The notes under the pieces: model-generated | Databases searched by the model: none | What the model saw: only the letters and a program-made list of their open reading frames with translations | Told to the model about the DNA's origin: nothing | Program-made: the position numbers and the translations under genes | In this document: piece after piece, positions 1 to 7,335 of the stretch | Position numbering within the stretch: position 1 is the stretch's first letter | Layout of the letters: each line of letters opens with the position of its first letter | IMG/VR virus record: IMGVR_UViG_3300042898_002309 | Span: 1 to 64,000 of that record | Length of the DNA: 64,000 bases | Source: a virus | Direction: 5' to 3' (one strand)

Positions 1-2
1 GA

Positions 3-137
3 GATATACTAATGATATGTACTACTAAATTAGAATTGTCATACCAAGAAACTAAACATCAATTTGTATTAGGAGTACTTGAGTCTGATAAATATTTAAA
101 CGGTAATATACTGGGACGTTTCTATAAATTTAAATAA
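3..137 (+). CDS. Hypothetical protein, C-terminal part (5' end outside window)
   Basis: An open frame enters from the left edge and stops at TAA 135-137. It could begin at ATG 12, giving 41 aa that end in GRFYKFK, but the frame is open upstream to the edge, so it may be the tail of a longer gene. The next gene starts 24 bases downstream on the same strand. No family is recognised. That it is a gene is inferred from the dense co-directional packing that follows. Confidence 0.5.
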   Translation, partial: DILMICTTKLELSYQETKHQFVLGVLESDKYLNGNILGRFYKFK

Positions 138-161
138 TATAAGTTTAAATAATAAAAAGTT

Positions 162-554
162 ATGGATAAAAATAGTTTAGAAAAAATAATGTTTGGCTTA
201 GTCAGTCATGGTATTAAAAAAGTTGTAGTACATTATGAAGGTGGTGGAGATAGTGGAGCAATTGAATATGTTAATGCTACTCAAGATCCATATATAGATT
301 ATGATGAATTAGAAAATTGGGATCAAGAATACTTATTAAATGATATTGATAGTGGATTAAGTACTTTAATTGAAGATTACTGTCAAGAGATGTTATTAAA
401 TGATATAGAAGACTGGTGGAATAATGAAGGTGGCCGTGGTTATGTTCATATTGATGTAGAACTTGGTACATATACAATTAATAATAGTATCAGAGTTGCT
501 GATTGGGAAGAATATATTTATGAAGGTAGTTTAAAAGATAAAAATAAGAAATAA
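162..554 (+). CDS. Hypothetical acidic protein
   Basis: This 130-aa protein is not recognised. It is acidic, with many Asp/Glu, Tyr and Trp residues (for example ENWDQEY, EDWWNNEGG and DWEEYIYEG) and a lysine-rich end (KDKNKK). The start is the ATG after the A+T-rich leader AATAAAAAGTT, with no Shine-Dalgarno sequence. Its last stop base is shared with the ATG of the next gene (TAATG), so the two are probably translationally coupled. It has no signal peptide or membrane segment. Its place among early genes suggests a small accessory or host-interaction protein, but the function is unknown. Confidence 0.75.
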   Translation: MDKNSLEKIMFGLVSHGIKKVVVHYEGGGDSGAIEYVNATQDPYIDYDELENWDQEYLLNDIDSGLSTLIEDYCQEMLLNDIEDWWNNEGGRGYVHIDVELGTYTINNSIRVADWEEYIYEGSLKDKNKK

Positions 555-895
555 TGAGTCATCCTATACAACATGCAAAATCTGCTGCAAAACGGTGGGG
601 AGGAACATGGGAAGATTACATAGCTATTGAGGAGTGGTTTGATGAAACTAAAGCCTGGATAGGTCATAGTAAACACAGAATGTTTAGACATCATAGTGAA
701 GGTATATTTGAATGTGAAAAAGTATTTGGAATGTCTTTTGTCAACTCAGATGGTAAAACTGTATATACAAGATATGTTGGAGAACAACATGTAAAAGAGG
801 ATTGTAATAATTATATCCCAAGTGCTAAAGAATGGGTTCAGAATTTAGATAAACCCACAGAATGGATGATTAAAACCTTAAAAATAGAAGACTAA
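554..895 (+). CDS. DUF6915-like protein
   Basis: This 113-aa protein carries conserved-looking blocks: HPIQHAKSAAKRWGG at the start, WFDETKAWIGHSKHRMFRHH with EGIFECEKVFG in the middle, and RYVGEQHVKED near the end. I recognise this pattern as the DUF6915 family, found in phages and in scattered bacteria, whose function is unknown. The many conserved His residues would allow metal binding, but that is inference. It overlaps its neighbours by one base on each side (TAATG junctions at 554 and 895), so it belongs to a coupled cluster of small early genes. Confidence 0.75.
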   Translation: MSHPIQHAKSAAKRWGGTWEDYIAIEEWFDETKAWIGHSKHRMFRHHSEGIFECEKVFGMSFVNSDGKTVYTRYVGEQHVKEDCNNYIPSAKEWVQNLDKPTEWMIKTLKIED

Positions 896-1068
896 TGGAA
901 AAGATGAACAAAGAAGTAGAAACACAAGTAGTAAACTTGTTAAATCAATTAGAAGTACTAATTTCTAATAATATGGAATATGATGATGAAAATCCAGAAA
1001 CATGTCAAAAAACTGAAGTTTTAGGGTTATTAAATTATATTGAATCTGAACTTTTAGAAATATACTAG
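895..1068 (+). CDS. Small hypothetical protein (57 aa)
   Basis: Reading from ATG 895, whose A is the last base of the previous stop codon, gives 57 codons ending in TAG 1066-1068. The product begins MEKMNKEVETQVV and ends YIESELLEIY, and is acidic and helical in character. The one-base overlap upstream and the ATG five bases downstream for the next small frame fit the packing of the real genes around it. No family is recognised. Confidence 0.6.
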   Translation: MEKMNKEVETQVVNLLNQLEVLISNNMEYDDENPETCQKTEVLGLLNYIESELLEIY

Positions 1069-1072
1069 AATT

Positions 1073-1168
1073 ATGGAAATGCAATTATTTATAATAGATG
1101 GCTATAGAATCTGGGCATTTACATATGAAGATGCATATGCAAATTACTTAGTGATATCAAAATTATAG
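1073..1168 (+). CDS. Very small hypothetical protein (31 aa)
   Basis: ATG 1073 to TAG 1166-1168 encodes 31 aa (starts MEMQLFIIDGYRIW, ends LVISKL). It fills the space between two genes with 4-base and 2-base gaps and has the same AATTATG start context as neighbouring genes. It could be a true micro-gene or a remnant of a longer one. Function unknown. Confidence 0.4.
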   Translation: MEMQLFIIDGYRIWAFTYEDAYANYLVISKL

Positions 1169-1170
1169 AA

Positions 1171-1578
1171 ATGGAAAAAGTAGTACTGAATAGAGAAAGT
1201 GTTGAAAGTATATATGAAATGTATAATTCTCCTGATAAAGAGAATCATGTTGTTGCAAATGAAATACTAAATAATTGTGATATTGATGCATCTGAAGGAT
1301 GGTTAATCATATTTTATGGTATGAGTTTAAAAAGTGATGATTATTGGTTAGAAAATATACCTAATGTTTTTGTTAGAGTCCGTGAATTAGGTATTCAAAG
1401 TGATCATAAGTTAAGTGCAGCACAACTTGTTAATGCTTTAATTGTTGCAAAAGTAGAACCTGGGATTATGGATTATTATTTAGAAATTCATGTTGAAGAC
1501 TTAAAAAGAGCAATGTCAAACTGGGGTTATCCAGTTAATAAGTTAAATTACTCAATAACATTAAAAAATGAAGAGTAG
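1171..1578 (+). CDS. Hypothetical protein with a domain shared with the 417-aa protein at 4044-5297
   Basis: This 135-aa protein is not recognised. Its first half (SIYEMYNSPDKENHVVANEI, followed by an LxIIFYG-type hydrophobic strand) aligns by eye with the middle of the 417-aa protein encoded at 4044-5297 (SLCEMFNSSDTDNHTMAMEI, then LSLLFYS). The two therefore seem to share a small E-x-NSxDxxNHxxAxEI domain. The gene's 3' end overlaps the start of the metallopeptidase/VWA gene by 11 bases, so translation is probably coupled. No signal or membrane segment is seen. The shared domain may be a helical protein-binding unit, but that is inference. Confidence 0.75.
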   Translation: MEKVVLNRESVESIYEMYNSPDKENHVVANEILNNCDIDASEGWLIIFYGMSLKSDDYWLENIPNVFVRVRELGIQSDHKLSAAQLVNALIVAKVEPGIMDYYLEIHVEDLKRAMSNWGYPVNKLNYSITLKNEE

Positions 1579-2758
1579 AGAAGATAGTTTAGCAAAAACC
1601 AGTAAAGACTTGATGTTAAAAGAGCCCTATTATGGGTTCTTTTTAATCATGTTAAATAAAGTATGGAATAATAAAATAGTTCCTACTGCTGGTGTAAGTA
1701 AAAATAATATTAATTATCAACTTACAATTAATGAAGATTTCTGGACAAGTTTATCTGAGGATCATAGATTAGGTTTACTTAAGCATGAGTTACTTCATAT
1801 AGCTTTTGGTCATCTTACTATGTATTTTAAGTTTAGTGATAAAAAACTGGCTAATATAGCTATGGATATGGAGATTAATCAGTATATTTCAGATGAATTA
1901 CTACCAGAAGGTGGTATTAATATAGATGATTATCCTGATTTAAATCTTGATAGAAAAGCAGGTTGTAGATATTATTATGATAAACTACAACAGGCTAAAG
2001 AAGATAAAGACAAAAATGGCACAAGTGGTGATGATAATTTTGATAAGTTAGCTGATCAAATGGATGCTGGAGATGAAATGGCCAGTGATCATCCTACTTG
2101 GGCTGATTTTGAAGACATGACTGAAGCTGAGCAAAAGCTAATTGAGAAACAATTGAATAAAATTCTCAATGATGCTAAGGAGATGACTGAAAAGAAAAGA
2201 GGTAATATCCCTGGAGAAATTGAGGGTTTACTTGAAATGGAAGAAATTAAGCCTGCTAAATTTGATTGGAGAGGATATATCAGAAGATTTACTGGTGTGT
2301 CATCTAAAGTGTATACTAAAAAGATAAGGAGAAAAGAGAATAAAAGATATTCTGAGAATCCTGGTCTTAAGATTAAAATGAAACAACATATGTTGTTGGC
2401 TATTGATACTTCAGGATCAGTATGTGATCAAGAGTTACATGAATTTATGAATGAAATATTACACATCTATAAACAAGGTGTTGATATTACCATAGTACAA
2501 TGTGATACTGCTATCAAAAGCATAGAACCTTATAAAGGTAAAAATGAAATTGAGATATATGGAAGAGGTGGGACAGAATTTGATCCCGTCCTTGAATATT
2601 ATAATGAGAATATAAGAAAATATACTAGCTTAGTGTATTTTACTGACGGTGAGTGTTATACTAATGTAAAGCCAAAAGCTCCTGTATTGTGGGTGCTGTC
2701 TGAGCAATCTTATATGAACACGGAACTTCCCGGAAAAGTTATTAAGTTAGAAATTTAA
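1568..2758 (+). CDS. VWA-like metallopeptidase-domain protein (DUF2201-type)
   Basis: This 396-aa protein has two recognisable halves. The N-terminal part has a zincin motif HELLH at residues 73-77 inside LKHELLHIAFGHL. The C-terminal part has a von Willebrand A-like fold with a MIDAS-type DTSGS at residues 280-284, then GRGGTEFDP and VYFTDGEC. This is the architecture of DUF2201-type proteins, which in bacteria are usually encoded beside MoxR AAA+ ATPases, and such an ATPase gene follows 13 bases downstream. The pair probably works as a chaperone or remodelling machine on an unknown target. A central acidic linker (about residues 135-190) separates the halves. The start overlaps the preceding gene. 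Confidence 0.85.
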   Translation: MKSREDSLAKTSKDLMLKEPYYGFFLIMLNKVWNNKIVPTAGVSKNNINYQLTINEDFWTSLSEDHRLGLLKHELLHIAFGHLTMYFKFSDKKLANIAMDMEINQYISDELLPEGGINIDDYPDLNLDRKAGCRYYYDKLQQAKEDKDKNGTSGDDNFDKLADQMDAGDEMASDHPTWADFEDMTEAEQKLIEKQLNKILNDAKEMTEKKRGNIPGEIEGLLEMEEIKPAKFDWRGYIRRFTGVSSKVYTKKIRRKENKRYSENPGLKIKMKQHMLLAIDTSGSVCDQELHEFMNEILHIYKQGVDITIVQCDTAIKSIEPYKGKNEIEIYGRGGTEFDPVLEYYNENIRKYTSLVYFTDGECYTNVKPKAPVLWVLSEQSYMNTELPGKVIKLEI

Positions 2759-2771
2759 AAAATTAAAAAAG

Positions 2772-3947
2772 ATGAGTCAAGTTCAATTAAATGTAGAAGA
2801 ATTAAAAGGGTTTTTAAAACACATAGTTGGTAATAATCAATACATCCAAGCTGAAGGTAAAGTACCTGTTGCAATAAATGTAGAAGGTGATGCAGGTCTT
2901 GGAAAGACTTCAGCTGTTAAGCAATTAGCAATTGAGATGGGTATGAATATTATTAAATTAAATCTTTCACAGATTGAAGAGTTAGGTGATTTAATTGGTT
3001 TTCCATTCAAAGAATTTGAGATGGTTAGAGAAGATGGTGCTACTAAATGGGTTCAAGAATCTTTAATGGAAACTTATATTAAGAATAGATATAAACCTAC
3101 TAATAGTAGTAGAATGTCACATGCTGCTCCAGAATGGATACAAGGGCAAGGTGAAGGTGGTTTCTTGATTTTAGATGATTATACTAGAGCTGATCATAGA
3201 TTTATGCAAGCAACTATGGAGCTTATTGATCAGCAGGAATATATTTCTTGGAAATTGCCAAAAAACTGGCACATAATATTAACTTCAAATCCAGACAATG
3301 GAGATTATAATGTAACTGCATTAGATGTAGCTCAAAAGACTAGATTTATCTCAGTTGAAATTAAATTTGATATTAATGTATGGGCTAAGTGGGCTGAGCA
3401 AGTAGGAATTGATGGTAGATGTATCAATTTTATGTTGATGAATCCAGAAGTAGTAACTCAAAAAGTTAATCCAAGAGCTATTACTACTTTCTTTAATGCT
3501 ATTAGTTCTATTGAGAAGTTTGAAGAGCAGTTACCGTTAATTCAAATGATTGGAGAAGGTTCAGTAGGACCTGAATTCTCTAGTATGTTCACTATGTTTA
3601 TTAATAACAAGATGGATAAAATTATATCTCCAGCTGATATTATGACTAATGTAAATGAAGCATATGTAGTTGGAGCATTAAATGGAGCAATAGGTACTGG
3701 AGATGAATTTAGAGCTGATATTAGTAGTATTATTACTACAAGACTTATAAATTATTCATTGACACATGCAGCTAATCATTCTATAAGTGATGCTATGATA
3801 AACAGATTAGTAAAACTTACTACAGACTGTGATGCATTCACTAATGATCTTAAATACTATTTAGTGAAAGAGTTATTAGCAGGCAATAAGCCTAAATTTG
3901 CTAAGCTAATGCAAAATCCACAAGTAGTGAAGATGGCTGTTAAATAG
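2772..3947 (+). CDS. MoxR-type AAA+ ATPase
   Basis: This 391-aa AAA+ protein has Walker A GDAGLGKTS (residues 39-47, K45), Walker B FLILDD (D135, D136), a sensor-1 Asn in ILTSNPDN (N173) and a likely arginine finger at R192 (QKTRFISVEI). Walker B ends in DD rather than the usual DE, which may alter hydrolysis. The closest general type is MoxR/dynein-related AAA domains (AAA_5). In that group the ATPase partners a VWA protein, and one is encoded immediately upstream. The gene ends in TAG and is followed by an intrinsic terminator at 4005-4030, so it closes this transcription unit. The substrate is unknown. Confidence 0.88.
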   Translation: MSQVQLNVEELKGFLKHIVGNNQYIQAEGKVPVAINVEGDAGLGKTSAVKQLAIEMGMNIIKLNLSQIEELGDLIGFPFKEFEMVREDGATKWVQESLMETYIKNRYKPTNSSRMSHAAPEWIQGQGEGGFLILDDYTRADHRFMQATMELIDQQEYISWKLPKNWHIILTSNPDNGDYNVTALDVAQKTRFISVEIKFDINVWAKWAEQVGIDGRCINFMLMNPEVVTQKVNPRAITTFFNAISSIEKFEEQLPLIQMIGEGSVGPEFSSMFTMFINNKMDKIISPADIMTNVNEAYVVGALNGAIGTGDEFRADISSIITTRLINYSLTHAANHSISDAMINRLVKLTTDCDAFTNDLKYYLVKELLAGNKPKFAKLMQNPQVVKMAVK

Positions 3948-4004
3948 TAAAAGCATAAAACTGTTTCCCATAAAAAGGAGCATAAACACAATTAAAACAA
4001 ATAT

Positions 4005-4030
4005 AAAGCGGTGTAAAAGCCGCTTTTTTT
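4005..4030 (+). terminator. Intrinsic terminator after the AAA+ ATPase gene
   Basis: A perfect 7-bp stem AAAGCGG/CCGCTTT (4005-4011 and 4020-4026) encloses an 8-base loop and runs into a T tract to 4030. It separates the VWA/AAA unit from the gene starting at 4044. The stretch 3948-4004 before it holds no other recognisable feature. Confidence 0.85.
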
Positions 4031-4043
4031 AAAATTAAATTAT

Positions 4044-5297
4044 ATGAAAGAGGCATTATTTATAGAAATGGAACTTACAAATGGTGATTGGTATGATAAT
4101 CATGACATAAATTCTTTATCTTTTAGGTTTGAAATAGAAACTAAAATATGTGATTTTGATAATGTGGATGATAATAAAATATTTAACACAGTATCAACAG
4201 GTTATATACCTACATTAAATGATAAATTATATTTTGCAAAAGGAGTTAATATTCCAAGAGTAAAACTTAAAAATCTGACAAAAGATTACAAAATTAAATC
4301 TACTACTAATTTAGCAGATGCAACAGCAATTTTTGTTTCAGAAAATAGTAATTCAAAATACATTACTTATCAATGGACATATACTGTTGCTACTGTTGAG
4401 TTTAAACAATATTTTGAAAATTATTTAGCTTTAAACTTAGGTGATGATTATTATAATCAAAAAGTAATAGATGCATTAGAATTTTATACTGAAGAATCAA
4501 TTGGAGTTTCATATAATACAAGAGGTTTTCTTGAAAGTTCATATATTCCATTTAGATTAACATCTGGTACTAGTTATTCTTCTAAAAGATATAATAAAAT
4601 ACAAGATGAGTATCTTAGTGCTTATCATGAAATAAATAAGTCAACTCTACCAGTATATGATGAATCAGAATTACTAAAACACCTTAATGGAAATGAGGCA
4701 TTAGGTATTGATTCTGATATGTTTGAAAGTTTATGTGAAATGTTTAATAGTTCTGATACTGATAATCACACAATGGCTATGGAAATCATGGCTAATTCAA
4801 ATTTTGAAGACAGTGTATTATATCTTAGTTTACTATTTTATTCATACTCTGGTCAAATGCAGCAATGTAGAAGTAAAGGACATGTAAATTTTAAATCATT
4901 ATTATCTTTAATGACATTACCAAGTTCATATTTTAGAATGAATATTGATGATGTTATGGATAAACTGAAAAAGCATAAGCAATTAACTAAAGAAAATGTT
5001 GACATAGTGCTAAAGCTCCACGGGGATGATATAACTGATGGAGGTAATTCTTTATATTTTAGAGTAAAAACTATTACTTTATGTACTGAATATCTTGAAG
5101 CTATGGATTTTAATTATACTTTTGTAGTGCAAGAAGACTTTGTTGTATCATCCCCAGAACTTGAATTACCTGATTTAGAAGAAGAAGCAGTTGTTGCATC
5201 TATTGCAACAGAACCTGAAAAAATAGATAAAGTCTTAATTGATTTTGATAATGTGAATCTAGAATTAAAAACAAACACTGATGGCTATTTCTTATAA
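4044..5297 (+). CDS. Hypothetical protein, conserved-phage-like, with acidic C-terminus
   Basis: This 417-aa protein is not assigned. The N-terminal third has alternating hydrophobic and polar strands and a segment KLYFAKGVNIPRVKLKNL followed by a Lys/Thr-rich stretch, which resembles conserved hypothetical proteins of Bacteroidota phages in my memory. The middle (about residues 225-275) repeats the small domain seen in the 135-aa protein encoded at 1171-1578. The last about 50 residues are acidic (LPDLEEEAV). Its 3' end overlaps the start of the PD-(D/E)XK nuclease gene by 17 bases, so the two are probably made together and may act together in DNA processing. That last point is inference from overlap only. 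Confidence 0.75.
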   Translation: MKEALFIEMELTNGDWYDNHDINSLSFRFEIETKICDFDNVDDNKIFNTVSTGYIPTLNDKLYFAKGVNIPRVKLKNLTKDYKIKSTTNLADATAIFVSENSNSKYITYQWTYTVATVEFKQYFENYLALNLGDDYYNQKVIDALEFYTEESIGVSYNTRGFLESSYIPFRLTSGTSYSSKRYNKIQDEYLSAYHEINKSTLPVYDESELLKHLNGNEALGIDSDMFESLCEMFNSSDTDNHTMAMEIMANSNFEDSVLYLSLLFYSYSGQMQQCRSKGHVNFKSLLSLMTLPSSYFRMNIDDVMDKLKKHKQLTKENVDIVLKLHGDDITDGGNSLYFRVKTITLCTEYLEAMDFNYTFVVQEDFVVSSPELELPDLEEEAVVASIATEPEKIDKVLIDFDNVNLELKTNTDGYFL

Positions 5298-6288
5298 TGA
5301 AGAATTAAATCAATTTTATAATAGTGACTTTTATTTTAGTTACTCAAGTATAAATAAGCTGCTGTATTCACCGGCAGCTTTTTATAGACACTATATCTTA
5401 AATCAAAGAGAAGATATGGTTGATGCTCATTTAGTAGCAGGGAAAGTAGTACATTGTTTACTACTTGAACCAAAGAATTTTGATAAAGAATTCATAGTAA
5501 TACCTAGTAATCTTCCAAAAGATAACAACAGGTTATTAGTAGATGAAGTCTTTAAGGTTTATCAATCACAACCTGATACTGATTTAACATTAACTGATTT
5601 CCCTGATTCAATAATTAATGTACTTGCAGGTATTAACTTGTATCAGTCATTAAAAAATGATGAAGGTAGAATTGCAAAAATGACAACTGAACAGAATATG
5701 CAGTACTTTGAATTTTTAAAAGTAAAGCAAGGTAAGACTATTGTGGATCAAGCTACACTAGACACAGCAAAAGAATCTGTAGAGTTATTAAGAAAGCATC
5801 CAATTGTGAGTGAGTTGATGCAACTTAATGGTGATATAGATGAGAATGTTAAGATCTTTAATGAAGAAGGTGTACAGATAAAATCAAGTAAGTATAAATT
5901 TGGTTTTAAAGGTATCTTAGATAATGTAGTCATGGACTATAATACTAAGACTTTATTTATTAATGACTTAAAAACAACTGGTAAACCTATTCAGGATTTT
6001 CCAGACTCAGTGCAATATTATAAATATTGGATACAGGCCGTCATGTATAAACAGTTGAGTTTGGGTAAATATCTTAAAGGTATACCTGATATGGCTGAAT
6101 GGAAAATTGTTATTACTTTTATTGTGATTGATAAAGCTAATTTAATTTATCCTTTTCAAGTATCAACAGAAACATTAAAGGTGTGGGAAGAAAATTTTAA
6201 AGAGATATTGACAGTTGTAGACTATCATTATACTAATAAGGATTTTACTCTTCCATATCAATTAGCAACCGGTAATGTAAAACTATAA
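5281..6288 (+). CDS. PD-(D/E)XK exonuclease, RecB/Cas4-like (DUF3799-type)
   Basis: This 335-aa protein has the ordered motifs of the putative exodeoxyribonuclease VIII/RecB-like phage nucleases. SYSSINKLLYSPAAFYRHY is near the start, GKVVHCLLLEP about residue 60, ILDNV with D214, and the catalytic strand INDLKTTG with D229 and K231. A helix QYYKYWIQAVMYKQL carries the QxxxY-type motif. Such enzymes trim double-stranded DNA ends in replication or recombination. The two acidic residues and the lysine needed for metal-dependent catalysis are all present, so it should be active. The start lies inside the end of the upstream gene. The DNA polymerase gene follows about 1 kb downstream. Confidence 0.88.
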   Translation: MAISYNEELNQFYNSDFYFSYSSINKLLYSPAAFYRHYILNQREDMVDAHLVAGKVVHCLLLEPKNFDKEFIVIPSNLPKDNNRLLVDEVFKVYQSQPDTDLTLTDFPDSIINVLAGINLYQSLKNDEGRIAKMTTEQNMQYFEFLKVKQGKTIVDQATLDTAKESVELLRKHPIVSELMQLNGDIDENVKIFNEEGVQIKSSKYKFGFKGILDNVVMDYNTKTLFINDLKTTGKPIQDFPDSVQYYKYWIQAVMYKQLSLGKYLKGIPDMAEWKIVITFIVIDKANLIYPFQVSTETLKVWEENFKEILTVVDYHYTNKDFTLPYQLATGNVKL

Positions 6289-6293
6289 CAATT

Positions 6294-6863
6294 ATGAGTA
6301 TTAGTGCGCTTTATAAGAATTACTTTCAAAAATCCAAGATATTTGTATATCCACTCTTGGGCATTAAAAAAGGTTTAAGTGTTACTCCAGTTCAAACTTA
6401 TTTTGGCTGGAATGATTATGTAAAACCTGAGGATATGAAACTAGTAGCAATTTTTCATGAAAGAAAAGATCAAGACTATCTGAATTTTGAGAAAAATGTA
6501 CTGTTAAAACACAATAGACTAAGTGATTATATTAAACTGAATGATACTGAGGTATTATATACATTTGATTTTTCTGACATGAAAGATGATTGGATGCATT
6601 TAATTAATGGTAGATACAGTAAGATGAATCCCACAGTTAAGCGCAAAATAAGAGACCATTTTGATAAGAATGGCAGCAATTTCATGTATATGGATAGCTT
6701 TTTATTTCCTGAAAAGTATTTTAATATTTATTCTGAGTTACTTGGTATATCAGAAGAGACATTAAGAGATGTAGGAGAATTATGTACTATACCAGATATG
6801 GAAAAAGAAATATTAATAGTAAACATAGAAGAGTTACAAAAATTAAATAAAGATTTAAAATAA
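6294..6863 (+). CDS. Hypothetical protein
   Basis: This 189-aa protein is not recognised. It begins MSISALYKNYFQKSKIFVYP, has aromatic-rich segments (PVQTYFGWNDYVKPED) and a helical C-terminus ending VNIEELQKLNKDLK. It has no signal peptide or transmembrane segment. It sits 5 bases after the nuclease gene and 5 bases before the next, each with an A+T-rich ATTATG start, so it is in the same operon as the nuclease and may serve replication or recombination (inference). Confidence 0.75.
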   Translation: MSISALYKNYFQKSKIFVYPLLGIKKGLSVTPVQTYFGWNDYVKPEDMKLVAIFHERKDQDYLNFEKNVLLKHNRLSDYIKLNDTEVLYTFDFSDMKDDWMHLINGRYSKMNPTVKRKIRDHFDKNGSNFMYMDSFLFPEKYFNIYSELLGISEETLRDVGELCTIPDMEKEILIVNIEELQKLNKDLK

Positions 6864-6868
6864 AAATT

Positions 6869-7255
6869 ATGACAGGAGAAAACACAATGACATTAATTAG
6901 TTCAGAATGGAATGGACACAGTACATTTAGAATGATACCAGTATCTAATGATTCACCCTATGTAGAGTGTATCTATGATTTGACATCAGGATTATTTGTT
7001 ATCATAGGTAAAGTAACTAAAACTACATTACACATGTTACCAAAACTAGATGAAAATGGAGACCCTACTGCTACTAAAGCATTGAGACCTAATGGTAGAA
7101 ATGTAAAAGAAGAAAGAGTGTCAAGTGAAACATTTCAAGAGTACTACTTAGATAACAAGTTAGATATTAAAAATCTAATTAACTATATAGGTATTAATGC
7201 TAAAGAGTTTGACTTTCAGACTACACTTGATAAAGCAGTACAACCTGCAAAATAA
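6869..7255 (+). CDS. Hypothetical protein
   Basis: This 128-aa protein is not recognised. The middle has a hydrophobic strand pair (ECIYDLTSGLFVIIGKVTK) followed by MLPKLDENGDP, and the C-terminus is helical. A second Met lies at codon 7 (MTGENTM), so the start is uncertain by 18 bases; the first has the more typical AAAAATTATG context. The gene is the last before the hairpin terminator at 7266-7298. Similar small proteins sit next to replication genes in Bacteroidota phages, but I cannot name a function. Confidence 0.72.
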   Translation: MTGENTMTLISSEWNGHSTFRMIPVSNDSPYVECIYDLTSGLFVIIGKVTKTTLHMLPKLDENGDPTATKALRPNGRNVKEERVSSETFQEYYLDNKLDIKNLINYIGINAKEFDFQTTLDKAVQPAK

Positions 7256-7265
7256 TTAAATAATT

Positions 7266-7298
7266 CACAGAGTGTCATTACTGATGCTCTGTGTTTTT
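7266..7298 (+). terminator. Intrinsic terminator upstream of DNA polymerase
   Basis: CACAGAG pairs with CTCTGTG (7266-7272 and 7287-7293), and the stem continues inward through two G·T wobbles and three pairs to a TTAC loop, giving about 12 paired positions followed by TTTTT. It isolates the polymerase gene from the nuclease operon. Confidence 0.85.
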
Positions 7299-7335
7299 AA
7301 CTAAATAGGGGAAACAGCTTAACTGAATAATAAAT

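Noticed and set aside
3961-7317. CTGTTTCCC (3961-3969) and its complement GGGAAACAG (7309-7317) in two intergenic regions
   Set aside because: A 9-base match in opposite orientation 3.3 kb apart is expected by chance at this window size, and no other similarity surrounds it.
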